Assembly (NCBI GenBank): GCA_019912545.1
Contig: JAIOIK010000203.1
Location: 1 to 39,166 of the forward strand
Length of the DNA: 39,166 nucleotides
Source: Ignavibacteria bacterium
Lineage (GTDB): Bacteria > Bacteroidota > Ignavibacteria > Tepidaquicellales > OLB5
Reading direction: 5' to 3'
Numbering within the stretch: position 1 is the stretch's first letter; every line of letters begins with the position of its first letter. Below are positions 26,376 to 35,042 of the stretch, one piece after another. The translations under genes and the position numbers were made by a program. The notes under the pieces were generated by a model, which was not told the DNA's origin, ran no database searches, and saw only the letters and a list, made by a program, of their open reading frames with translations.

Positions 26376-27187
26376 ATGTCCATTCTTGCCCGTGAAAAGT
26401 TCGAGCTGAGGCTACTTAAAGCTTCTGATGTTTTAAAGTGTGAGGATAGCGGCTCTTCAAGGCTTGTTGAGCGCTTTGAAAGTGAAAAGGTACTTTACAA
26501 TCCGCTAATAGTTGCGCGCTATGATGGTAAATTCATACATATTGATGGTGCAAATCGCTTCGAAGCATTGAAGAAACTTGATTGTAAAACAATCCTTACA
26601 AAGTTGGTCGATTATGCAGATGCAGATGTACAGCTACGTTCGTGGTATCATTTTGTATCCGAGTTTACGATTCAGGAACTTGCCATATATCTTAACGAAA
26701 GCGGGCTCGTGTACCATGTTTGGAACATGACTGAGGTACCTAACGGGAAAAACTGGATAGGGGTTATCTCCACCAATGATGAAGCTATTTGTAACCGATT
26801 CACAAATGATCTTGGAAAAATGCTGCATGCATTAAGCAGTCTTAACAGGTATTATGAGTCCGGATTCAGCTATACCAAGATTGACAGTGGTTCAGACATT
26901 AATGATATTTCTTCGCTTTCTCCGGATGACGTTCTATTGATAGTCTATCCTGAATTCAGAAAAGAGGATATAGTAAAAACATCAGGTTTTAACCAGAAGT
27001 TACAGCAAGTATATCCCGGCATCTTATCTCCAATCGGGTGCTTCACATGAAAATACTGATAGATGCAATGAAAACGGATGAAAACCTTGATAAGCGCAAT
27101 TATGATCTTGAACAGTTTATTCAATATAAGATAGATACGAAAAAAGTAAGACTCTATAAAGAACCAATTTTGGTTTTCGATGAATGA
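26376..27187 (+). pseudogene. ParB/Srx-fold (SbnI/SerK-like) protein, split by a frameshift
   Basis: The first open frame (26376-27050, 224 residues) has the ParB/sulfiredoxin fold N-terminus: FELRLLKASDVLKCEDSGSS, then IHIDGANRFEALKKL, where DGANR takes the place of the family's DGHHR-type motif. It ends abruptly in an unrelated tail (QQVYPGILSPIGCFT). The following frame reads SISRHLISNRVLHMKILID and continues through 27187 to VRLYKEPILVFDE, which matches the C-terminal pattern (TRHxIxxRxL..., RxYxEPxxxFDE) I expect for SbnI/SerK-type proteins. Restoring one base near 27003 would read KLPASISRHL and give about 270 residues. Intact relatives include free L-serine kinases; whether this one had that activity is unknown. 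A sequencing error is possible. Confidence 0.75.
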
Positions 27188-27251
27188 TCAAATATATATT
27201 CCAATTCAATATTACATTATCTCACTATTTCAATAACTCACTGTTTAAAAT

Positions 27252-28484
27252 TTGTTTGAGAGATTTATAGCAAGAAGATATCTTCTTTCGAAACGTAAAG
27301 TGCAGTTTATAACGGTTATTACACTTATTTCTGTTATAGGGCTGTCTGTTGGAGTAACTGCCCTAATAGTTATGCTTTCTGTGTTCAACGGATTCAACAA
27401 ATACCAGATAGATACTTTAACAGGATTTGACCCGCATTTGAGAATTGAGTCCGACTCTGGCGGAGTATTGGCGAATTATACCAATTTGATCGACAAAGTT
27501 AAATCAAGCGGCAATATAAGAGCAATCGCGCCATTTACTATGAATAAGGGTGTCATTTCTTCTAAAAAGAATAATGTTGTTGCATTCGTAAAGGGAGTGG
27601 ATGAAAGCAAGATTGAAGGACTCTCAGATATTAAAGAAAAGACTACGCTTGGTGATTTTGAGTTTAATGATAACGATGAAGTGGGCGGAATAATCATAGG
27701 GGGAAGCCTGGCCGGTAAGCTTGAAGCAAGAGTGCTTGATACAATTTCTGTTATGAGTCCTGTTGGAATGGAACGGGCTTTGACGCAGATAGTCACTCCC
27801 AAAACCCAGAAGTTTATTGTCAGGGGGATCTTTGATGCTAATAACCGGGAATACGATAAAATGTACTCATTTGTTTCTATTTCGAAATCTCAAAGTCTAT
27901 ATGATCTTGGCAGCAATGTCAATGGAATTGAGATGAGGCTTAGCGATATAAACAATTCCGAAAGCGAAAAAGAAAATTTGCAGAAAGTTCTTGCCGGCAA
28001 TCCCGGTCTAAAAATAAGTACCTGGTATGACCTGCATGAAGACCTGTATTCTGTAATGCAGGTTGAAAGATGGACTGCCTTCACAGTGCTTTCTTTAATT
28101 ATTGCTGTTGCATCTTTCAGTATAGTTGGCTCACTTACTATGACGGTTATGGAAAAAAGGCGGGACATTGGAATTTTAAAAGCAATGGGAACAAAAAATT
28201 CCGGAATCCTTAGAATTTTTATGTTTGAAGGAATTTTGATCGGAGTATATGGTACTATCATTGGCTCGATCCTTGGATTTATAATTTGCCTGGCACAGAT
28301 CAAATATAAATTTTACCCTCTTGATTCAATGGTCTATTCAATTGATGCTTTGCCGATTGATATAAGATATACTGATTATATTTATGTGGGAATTTGCGCA
28401 ATGATCCTCGCATTCCTGGCATCATTGTATCCCGCGCTTCGGGCAGCGAGGCAGGAACCAATTAAAGCAATCAGGTGGGAATAA
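27252..28484 (+). CDS. lolC: LolC/LolE-type lipoprotein-releasing ABC permease
   Basis: This is a 410-residue inner membrane permease of the lipoprotein release system. The N-terminal FERFIARRYLLSKRKVQFIT is the family signature, followed by TM1 (about 20-45), a periplasmic MacB-like domain (about 46-265), and the FtsX domain with three helices (about 270-300, 320-345, 372-395), including EKRRDIGILKAMGT. Length fits LolC/E (about 400-415). The start is a TTG at 27252, giving the expected M-F-E-x-F-I-A-R-R. LolD follows 44 nt downstream, and with one permease gene the transporter is probably a homodimeric permease. It extracts lipoproteins for transfer to the outer membrane. Confidence 0.93.
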   Translation: MFERFIARRYLLSKRKVQFITVITLISVIGLSVGVTALIVMLSVFNGFNKYQIDTLTGFDPHLRIESDSGGVLANYTNLIDKVKSSGNIRAIAPFTMNKGVISSKKNNVVAFVKGVDESKIEGLSDIKEKTTLGDFEFNDNDEVGGIIIGGSLAGKLEARVLDTISVMSPVGMERALTQIVTPKTQKFIVRGIFDANNREYDKMYSFVSISKSQSLYDLGSNVNGIEMRLSDINNSESEKENLQKVLAGNPGLKISTWYDLHEDLYSVMQVERWTAFTVLSLIIAVASFSIVGSLTMTVMEKRRDIGILKAMGTKNSGILRIFMFEGILIGVYGTIIGSILGFIICLAQIKYKFYPLDSMVYSIDALPIDIRYTDYIYVGICAMILAFLASLYPALRAARQEPIKAIRWE

Positions 28485-28528
28485 ATCAATTAACAATTAT
28501 CAATTAACTATTAGCAATAACAACTATA

Positions 28529-29218
28529 TTGGACGCTGAAAAAAAAGTAATAATAAAGACAACTGGTTTAATCAAGGAATATAAGATTTCCAAAGACAAA
28601 TCTTTGAGAGTATTAAAAGGAATTGATACCGAAATATTCGAAGGCGAAATTATTACTATTGTCGGTCCATCGGGAGCGGGCAAAAGTACATTCCTTCATC
28701 ATGTCGGCACATTGGATAAACCAACAAGCGGCGATGTCATTTTCGATGGCGAAAATGTCTTCAGGCTTTCAGCTAATGACCTTGCACGATTCCGAAATAC
28801 CCGAATCGGTTTCATTTTCCAGTTTCATCATCTCCTGCCGGAGTTTACTGCTGTGGAAAATGTGTGCATTGCAGCTATGATTTCGGGGAAATCCATGAAG
28901 CAAGTGGAGCCAAGAGCTAAAGAACTTCTTGCCGAAGTCGGTCTGGGTGAGAGGCTTCATCACAAGCCATCGGAGCTTTCCGGCGGGGAAGCACAAAGAG
29001 TGGCAATTGCGCGCGCACTCATAAATTCGCCAAAAGTGATATTGGCCGATGAACCTACAGGTAATCTGGATACAAAGAACAGCGACGAAGTTTTGAATAT
29101 AATATTTGAGCTTCGCAAAAAGTATAACCGGACATTTGTAATAGTAACACATAACGAGAAATTTGCCAGTATGACAGACCGCACACTTAAAATGGTTGAT
29201 GGGCAAATAGTCAATTGA
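28529..29218 (+). CDS. lolD: LolD-type lipoprotein-releasing ABC ATPase
   Basis: This is a 229-residue ATPase partner of the LolC/E-like permease. Walker A is GPSGAGKST (46-54), the Q-loop region FIFQFHHLLPEFTAVENV carries the LolD-type signature, the ABC signature is LSGGEAQR (about 149-156), and Walker B is VILADEPTGNLD with the catalytic Glu. The H-loop is in VIVTHNEKF. The start is TTG at 28529; no ribosome site is clear. Just before it lies a short direct repeat of ATCAATTAAC (28486-28510). ATP hydrolysis drives the release of acylated lipoproteins, of which several are encoded nearby. Confidence 0.95.
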   Translation: MDAEKKVIIKTTGLIKEYKISKDKSLRVLKGIDTEIFEGEIITIVGPSGAGKSTFLHHVGTLDKPTSGDVIFDGENVFRLSANDLARFRNTRIGFIFQFHHLLPEFTAVENVCIAAMISGKSMKQVEPRAKELLAEVGLGERLHHKPSELSGGEAQRVAIARALINSPKVILADEPTGNLDTKNSDEVLNIIFELRKKYNRTFVIVTHNEKFASMTDRTLKMVDGQIVN

Positions 29219-29238
29219 TCCGCCTGATGAAATAGCCA

Positions 29239-31170
29239 ATGACTTTGACACTGAAATATTGTTTTCTAGTTATTTCAATCGCAATATTATTTGCAGTAAA
29301 ATCGTATTCCCAGGATTCAACCAAATCTGTTCCAAAATCGATAACAAAAAAAGACACCGCTTACGTACAGAATTTCATACTCGCAGATCACCGTTACCAG
29401 TACTTAAATCCTTCAAATCCCGATACAATTACTCGAAAGCGATTTCTTTGGTATCCCGCAAAGTCACTAGAGGATATCTTCAATTATGTGCCTGGGTATT
29501 ACCTGTATTACATGGATGTTGGTCAAATAAACTTCCTCAGCTACAATCAATTGAGCTTAAAGAGTACCGGCGTGATGCGCAACGGAAGGCCTATTAATGA
29601 CATGATAGACGGCAGTGTTGATCTGAATCTGCTATCAAGGAACGAAATTTCCGAAATTGAGCTTACTAACGGCTACAGAAATAATATTTATGATTATGCA
29701 AACACTGTGAATGTGATCCAAAGAGAACTTTTCCAGTTCAGGCCCTTTACGGAAATAAGTTTTTACCAGGATAGGTATGAAAATATTTACTTCGATGGTA
29801 ACTTTCACCAGAACTTTTCCAAAAAGCTGAACTTCAATTTCGGAATCACTAAACACTCTTATGATGGTAAGTATTTGAATAGCGGATTTGACAAATGGCT
29901 TGGGAGGTTTAACCTTACTTTTGCTCCAAGTAACAAACTCAATTTCTTTTTAAAAGTCAATTATTCACATATCGAAAGAGACTTAAATGAAGGAATAAAT
30001 CCTGATACTGTCGACATCTCAAATAAAAACGAGTTGTTCGATGAAGAATTAGCTATCCCTTTTTATGTTTTTCAGGATGAAAAAAAAGAACGATTCGATA
30101 TAGATGCCGGCACTGTCATCTTATCCGGAAAACATTCTTTCAGCAAGCTTCAGTTTTACACAAGCAATTCTTTCAGGAAAATCTACCGAAATGGTGTATG
30201 GGATGTAAACAATCATTGGATCAATTACGGCGCAAAAGGACAGCAAAATTTTGGGTTTGAAATGGTTAAACAAATTTCATTAAACACTAACACTGAGGCA
30301 GAAATTTCCCGTTTGTTTACACAAAGTGACGGGAGTTCACAGTCCACTTCCGCAAATAACAGCACCTATTTGCGATTTCTCCAGGAAGTATCATTAAATT
30401 ATAAGAACCTGAACTTACAGGCTTTTCTAAGAGGATATTCGTATTCATTTGTTAACGACTATTATGAGACTAAATTGTTTGACACTTTCTTTCTAAGATC
30501 CGGGTTAACTGCTTCAGTTTTCCATGATATAAACAAAGATTCAAGATTTTTTTTGCGAGGTACTTACAATAATTCCGATAATTACAGTTCAATTTCAGCA
30601 AACTTCATTAATAAGGTTATTTCGTTTGGATCAGAGTTTTACTATTACAGAACTTACCGGAATTACCCATTTTCACTCATCGTGACACCAAAAGTTGTTT
30701 ACAAGGGAATAAACTCAAACATTGATCTCAAACTCTTTAAATTCAGATTAAATGCTCTTCATCAATATGCTTTCAGAAATTCAGCCGATAGCATTTTTCC
30801 TGAACATTCAGGCAGGATAAATCTATCCTTTGAAGATAATGCATTTAAGAACAAACTTGAATATAAGATAGGTCTAGCCACCAGGTTTTGGTCAAAATCA
30901 AAAGCACTTTTTAATTTTGCATATGGAAACTATTTTAAGGATCATTACTATTCACAAAACTCAGGGTCTTATAAATCTATTGACATCCCCGCCAATGCCA
31001 CCTTAGATTTCTACATCATGGGCAAAATAGGTAAAGCTACTTTTGGTTTAACTTTTGAAAATATTCTGGATAGGGTCATTTATAATACTGGAGTTTACCC
31101 CTTTATGGATAGGGGAGGACTCTTCAACTCGCTTTCAAGATTTAACATTACGTGGAATTTCTTCGATTAG
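29239..31170 (+). CDS. TonB-receptor-like outer membrane protein with plug domain
   Basis: This 643-residue barrel protein starts 20 nt after lolD. A signal peptide covers about 1-24 (LVISIAILFAVKSYS). A plug-like domain lies at about 60-145: KSLEDIFNYVPGYYL, then VMRNGRPINDMIDGSVDLNLLS and the following EISEIELTNGY, as in TonB-dependent receptor plugs (VLINGVPI...ERIEVLRG). The rest is a large beta-barrel with many aromatic strands and ends FNITWNFFD. There is no carboxypeptidase-like N-domain and no clear TonB box, so it may be an atypical receptor or a putative porin. Its 3' end overlaps the convergent GT9 gene by 36 nt. Confidence 0.8.
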   Translation: MTLTLKYCFLVISIAILFAVKSYSQDSTKSVPKSITKKDTAYVQNFILADHRYQYLNPSNPDTITRKRFLWYPAKSLEDIFNYVPGYYLYYMDVGQINFLSYNQLSLKSTGVMRNGRPINDMIDGSVDLNLLSRNEISEIELTNGYRNNIYDYANTVNVIQRELFQFRPFTEISFYQDRYENIYFDGNFHQNFSKKLNFNFGITKHSYDGKYLNSGFDKWLGRFNLTFAPSNKLNFFLKVNYSHIERDLNEGINPDTVDISNKNELFDEELAIPFYVFQDEKKERFDIDAGTVILSGKHSFSKLQFYTSNSFRKIYRNGVWDVNNHWINYGAKGQQNFGFEMVKQISLNTNTEAEISRLFTQSDGSSQSTSANNSTYLRFLQEVSLNYKNLNLQAFLRGYSYSFVNDYYETKLFDTFFLRSGLTASVFHDINKDSRFFLRGTYNNSDNYSSISANFINKVISFGSEFYYYRTYRNYPFSLIVTPKVVYKGINSNIDLKLFKFRLNALHQYAFRNSADSIFPEHSGRINLSFEDNAFKNKLEYKIGLATRFWSKSKALFNFAYGNYFKDHYYSQNSGSYKSIDIPANATLDFYIMGKIGKATFGLTFENILDRVIYNTGVYPFMDRGGLFNSLSRFNITWNFFD

Positions 31171-32214
31171 CCCGCAGCAAGCTTCGAAAACCTCCTGTAC
31201 AGAAATAGTTGTTTTGCATTTGAACTCTTCTTCACCAGTAAAAATACAATGAACCGGTTTGGGTGAATTATAAAAACACGGACTGCAAGCGAGTTCTTTC
31301 CTGACACTAACATGCTTATTCTGCCACGGATACAATTCCTTGTAATTAGTGTAGCCAAAGATTGCTACCTGCGGAATTTTAAGTCCGGCAGCAAGATGCA
31401 TCAAAGCCGTATCATTGCTCACAAAGAAATTACAGCGCTGCATAAGTGCCAGGCTTTCCATTATACCGTTTGCCGGCGGTATATAAGAAAAGTCCTTTGT
31501 GGCTTCGTGAATTCTTGAATTAACGTCATTCTCCGTTCCGAAAAGAATTACTCTGGCATCATATTTATTGTAGAGAACTTTTGCAAGCTCAGCATATTTT
31601 TCTGCTGCCCATCTTTTATGGATGTGTCCCTTCAACGTTGCGCTGCCTGCATGAAATCCTACCAGAAAGTTATTCATCAAACCGGCATCAATGAGATGCT
31701 TCCTAGCATTAGTCTTGTCTTCAATTGAAAAATTAACTATAAAAGGGCCAAGTTCTTCTTCGGCTGCATCGGAAATTAATGTTTTAACCAGATCAAAATT
31801 TTCGAGGACATTATGCCTGTTAAGTTCTTCTTTCTTTAAGGTAGTGTTGAGGAAATCCAGGTTCGCACGGGATACGTGATTGTATCTTATTGCTATCCTT
31901 TTTTTTGCGCCAAGCATAAACTGAACAAGATTATATTCCTTCCTGTTGGATGGATATACATTTATCGAAGCATCATACCTGTTCTTCCTCAAAACGAGTA
32001 CTTCTTTCAACGACTTAATCTTAGACTGCTTCATGAAATCAATGAAGTAAACGTTATTCACATTAGGGTTATTGCGGTAAATATCTTCAACCTGGCGGTA
32101 CATAACCAGCATGTCAATTTTAGCTTCAGGCAGATGCTTCTTCAAAACTGCAAGGGCTGGCGAGAACATTATCGCATCACCAATTCCGGATAGAGCGTTT
32201 ATAAGTATTCTCAT
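31135..32214 (-). CDS. Glycosyltransferase family 9 (heptosyltransferase-like)
   Basis: This is a 359-residue GT-B-fold enzyme of the ADP-heptose:LPS heptosyltransferase family. The N-terminal half starts RILINALSGIGDAIMFSPAL, and the C-terminal half has the nucleotide-sugar site: GFHAGSATLKGHIHKRW, then FVSNDTALMHLAAGLKIPQV and AIFGYT. A cysteine group near the end (LACSPCFYNSPKPVHC) is common in this family. It would transfer a sugar to a lipid-linked or LPS core acceptor on the cytoplasmic side. It is the last gene of a three-gene minus-strand cluster (13 nt after the methyltransferase). Its last 36 bases overlap the receptor gene on the other strand. Confidence 0.9.
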   Translation of the reverse strand: MRILINALSGIGDAIMFSPALAVLKKHLPEAKIDMLVMYRQVEDIYRNNPNVNNVYFIDFMKQSKIKSLKEVLVLRKNRYDASINVYPSNRKEYNLVQFMLGAKKRIAIRYNHVSRANLDFLNTTLKKEELNRHNVLENFDLVKTLISDAAEEELGPFIVNFSIEDKTNARKHLIDAGLMNNFLVGFHAGSATLKGHIHKRWAAEKYAELAKVLYNKYDARVILFGTENDVNSRIHEATKDFSYIPPANGIMESLALMQRCNFFVSNDTALMHLAAGLKIPQVAIFGYTNYKELYPWQNKHVSVRKELACSPCFYNSPKPVHCIFTGEEEFKCKTTISVQEVFEACCGLIEEIPRNVKS

Positions 32215-32227
32215 TCTTTATAGACCG

Positions 32228-32908
32228 TTAAGGTTTTTTTAACACCAAAAGATACTTGTCGTTAAAATCAACTTTTGAAAGCACTTCTGTATTTGCTCCG
32301 AATATTCTCAAATATCTATCCAATCCGCGAGGCTTTTCAATTCTGTTTAACCTGAATTTATTGGCTAAGTAAACATTCTTTGCAGGATCCCACATGGTAA
32401 TAATAAGGTAAGCGCCGCTTTTTAGTGACCTCCAGAGATTATCCATTGCTTTATCAAATCTTACATCTTCAGTTATGTGCTGGGTTACATCTATCATTAC
32501 TCCAATATCAAATGTGTTAACAGGCAGCATTACTTCGCTGATATCTCCCTGAATAAAATTATAATCGGGGTACTTTTGCTTTAAGTTAGTTATAGATATT
32601 TCTGCAATATCATTTCCCGTATAAAGTTTAGTCCCCATAGAGCTGAAGTGATCCGTCCAGTAACCAACTCCAATTCCGATTTCAACTATATTGGTATCCG
32701 CGCCGATATTTATTCCTGACTTTTTCAATTCGCTATCAAGAATTTTTTTCTTGGTTTCGTACATTTTCAGGTTTTCTTCGTTGCTCAGCCTATAATGGCC
32801 TACACCTTTAAGATCAAATGAGTTGGTAAGGAGCTCATTCCAGAAGGTCTTAGGTTTATAACTGAACATCATCCTGAAGTAGATCTTAGCATCTTTAAAT
32901 AGTGACAT
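32228..32908 (-). CDS. Class I SAM-dependent methyltransferase
   Basis: This is a 226-residue enzyme with the Rossmann-type SAM site: NIVEIGIGVGYWTDHF (motif I, with E-I-G-x-G-x-G), then GNDIAEISITNLKQ with the acidic residue after beta-2, QGDISEVMLP (motif for the adenine side), and FDIGVMIDVTQHI (motif IV/V). The first about 60 residues are helical. It lies between two glycosyltransferase genes with 13-nt gaps, so it probably methylates a sugar or glycolipid during surface polymer synthesis. The exact acceptor cannot be told. Confidence 0.88.
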   Translation of the reverse strand: MSLFKDAKIYFRMMFSYKPKTFWNELLTNSFDLKGVGHYRLSNEENLKMYETKKKILDSELKKSGINIGADTNIVEIGIGVGYWTDHFSSMGTKLYTGNDIAEISITNLKQKYPDYNFIQGDISEVMLPVNTFDIGVMIDVTQHITEDVRFDKAMDNLWRSLKSGAYLIITMWDPAKNVYLANKFRLNRIEKPRGLDRYLRIFGANTEVLSKVDFNDKYLLVLKKP

Positions 32909-32921
32909 AATATGATCTGAT

Positions 32922-34922
32922 TTATCTTAGTAATTCCGGTGTATATTTCTGAATTTTTTCGATATGCATTTTTGCGCTTGCAGTATCTTTTTGCTGCATG
33001 CTGTTCTGGTACAGGTAATAGTGTGCCATTACATTGTAATCATCAAGCTCAACTGCTTTTTTATAATTGTCTAAAGCTTGATTATTATCCTTAAGCTGCA
33101 TGTAAAGATCACCCAGCATCTGGTATGGAGTGCCCCAGCCGCCCGGACCTTCGGCTATTGCCTGCCTGTACAGATTGATAGCCTCCTGAGTTTTGGATTT
33201 ATCCCTTGATGTATTCATTGCCTGGTTATACAAATTCACAAATGTTTTTTTGTAAGCCGGGTTTGTTGTTAATTGCTGCCTATTTGCATCTTCATCTAAC
33301 TTTCTTTTGTACATAATATCCGTGAAGTCGTACTCCTTTACAGTGAAGTAATATGGGTAATAATAGTTCATGAAATCCTGTGATGTAAATAATCCTCTTT
33401 CGGCATAGGCGCTTGGCTTTATTCCTGTTGAGAAATATATGAAGTCCGGTTTCCTGGAAAGTATGTAATCCACGTTGTAATTTCTTTCCCTCCATCCCAC
33501 CTCACGGCTTGAAATTTCCGGAATTGGCATTGGGTTGTGAGCTACTTCCTTATCAGTTAATCCCAGCATATCAACCAGCACAACCTCTGAATAATACGAA
33601 ACTGCTCCGATAGTTGTTGCCGCAACCACCAGCGGCCTGCCTGCCTGAGTTTGTTTTGCCTTCAGCCAGCCGCCAGATATTTTCATTTTCTCCACTAGTC
33701 CTTTTTCAAGCTCGCTGAACCTCTTTATCTGCTCAAACTCGTTCTTGTATGTATAATATGAATATGACCCAACAAATATTAGACCAATAACAGCTCCATA
33801 TGCAAATGTTTTTTTCTTATCAAGCATTTCTATCAATTGGTTCAGTCCCTCCTGAACAAGGATGAAGAACACGGGCATTAGCGGAACAAAGAACCTGTTA
33901 GGCCTTAGTACATCGCCGCCAACATAAACTATGTATAACAGAAAAACGAAAAAGATCATCACGAGATACAGGTAGTCGTAAAACCTGGTTTTAGATCTTA
34001 AGGTAAAAAGCGCTATTACTCCAAAGATGCCGTAGCCGCCGTATGATCTCAAAAACTCCCAAACATAGTCAACACCGGCTTTGTAATACTCAATAGAAGA
34101 GCCTGTTTTAGCATAAAATGTATTCGGGAATAAGTAACCGTAGTAACTGTATCTCCAGACCATATATGTAAGAGCCGGAAAGACAAATAGTGAGAGCCAT
34201 ATAATATTATTGCGGGCAAGAAGCTGTTTAAACCAGCTTTGATCTGAATTAGCTGAGTGAACCTTGTATGTTACTATTACCTTGTGAATTACTGTTACTG
34301 CAAAGATCAGGTTGCCTTCAGGCCTTGTAAGTGCGGCAAACAGGAATGCAATTGAAGAGAGGGGAAAGGCTGAGTTATTTTCTTTGTTTTCCTTAAGGTA
34401 TAAATACACTCCCAGTGTTACAAGAAAACCGAACAGCCCGGTTTCCATTCCGCTGACTGTCCAGTAGGCAAATGAACCGTTGAATGCAAGAAACATAACG
34501 GCTATCAGGCTGAAAGTTAAATTGTAAAACGGTCCTTTATCTTTAGGAAATATCCTGGATGATATCAGGTAAGTGATCAGCAGTGTCATCATCGAAGAAA
34601 GTATGCCAAGTGTTTGGGATGCAGTTATGAAATTGAATCCAACAGATTTAACAAAAGAAAGAACAATTACCCAAAGAAAGCATGTATAGCCTTCAACTCT
34701 TTCCCCAATATTGAATACAAGCCCGTTTCCTTCTGTAAAATTCTTTACATAGCGGAACGTTATAAACGAATCATCCTGGAGGAAATCAAAACTCCTGCAA
34801 TAGTAATACATTACGATTGCCAGAATCCCCAGCAAACCAAAAGAAATGATCTTCAGGTCAATTTGCGGCTTTACAATTTTCTTTGAATGTATTTGCTGCT
34901 TCGATTGCTTTTTTGATGACAT
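32922..34922 (-). CDS. GT-C glycosyltransferase (AftB-like) with C-terminal TPRs
   Basis: This is a 666-residue polytopic membrane enzyme. The N-terminus is short and basic, then TM1 (about 26-44), and the periplasmic loop carries FLQDDSFITFRYVKNF with the Asp pair typical of GT-C enzymes, plus NGLVFNIGERVEGYT and CFLWV, the pattern of AftB-like arabinofuranosyltransferases (DDAYISFRYARNLADG-type). About ten further helices run to about 400. A soluble periplasmic domain (about 415-570) and TPRs (about 575-660, MLGDLYMQLKDNNQALDNYK) follow. It most likely transfers sugar from a polyprenyl-phosphate donor to a surface glycoconjugate. The arabinose specificity of AftB should not be assumed. Confidence 0.85.
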   Translation of the reverse strand: MSSKKQSKQQIHSKKIVKPQIDLKIISFGLLGILAIVMYYYCRSFDFLQDDSFITFRYVKNFTEGNGLVFNIGERVEGYTCFLWVIVLSFVKSVGFNFITASQTLGILSSMMTLLITYLISSRIFPKDKGPFYNLTFSLIAVMFLAFNGSFAYWTVSGMETGLFGFLVTLGVYLYLKENKENNSAFPLSSIAFLFAALTRPEGNLIFAVTVIHKVIVTYKVHSANSDQSWFKQLLARNNIIWLSLFVFPALTYMVWRYSYYGYLFPNTFYAKTGSSIEYYKAGVDYVWEFLRSYGGYGIFGVIALFTLRSKTRFYDYLYLVMIFFVFLLYIVYVGGDVLRPNRFFVPLMPVFFILVQEGLNQLIEMLDKKKTFAYGAVIGLIFVGSYSYYTYKNEFEQIKRFSELEKGLVEKMKISGGWLKAKQTQAGRPLVVAATTIGAVSYYSEVVLVDMLGLTDKEVAHNPMPIPEISSREVGWRERNYNVDYILSRKPDFIYFSTGIKPSAYAERGLFTSQDFMNYYYPYYFTVKEYDFTDIMYKRKLDEDANRQQLTTNPAYKKTFVNLYNQAMNTSRDKSKTQEAINLYRQAIAEGPGGWGTPYQMLGDLYMQLKDNNQALDNYKKAVELDDYNVMAHYYLYQNSMQQKDTASAKMHIEKIQKYTPELLR

Positions 34923-34961
34923 AATTAGATTGCGAGATTATGGTTAAAGCCGAGGTCTTAA

Positions 34962-34988
34962 AGTAAACAGCCGGTTGATATTCCGGCT
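34962..34988 (-). terminator. Probable terminator after the DUF2723 gene
   Basis: AGCCGG (34969-34974) pairs with CCGGCT (34983-34988) across an eight-base loop. On the minus strand it is followed by GTTTACTTT, a moderate T-tract. This separates the DUF2723 transcript from the downstream three-gene cluster. Confidence 0.6.
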
Positions 34989-35042
34989 GCTTATTTATTA
35001 ATTTACTTGTATTATGTTTAAAAAGAAGATCAAACTTATTTC

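Noticed and set aside
26376-27050. A chromosome or plasmid partition ParB, suggesting an origin or plasmid
   Set aside because: There is no ParA, no parS-like site and no ParB helix-turn-helix domain; the protein fits the small SbnI/SerK-type group of the fold.
27047-27187. An independent 46-residue gene coupled by ATGA to the ParB-like gene
   Set aside because: The same frame continues upstream into SISRHLISNRVL, which fits as the C-terminus of the ParB-like protein, so it is treated as part of a frameshifted gene.
28486-28510. Direct repeat of ATCAATTAAC before lolD as an operator
   Set aside because: Only two short AT-rich units occur; chance or slippage explains them as well as a binding site.
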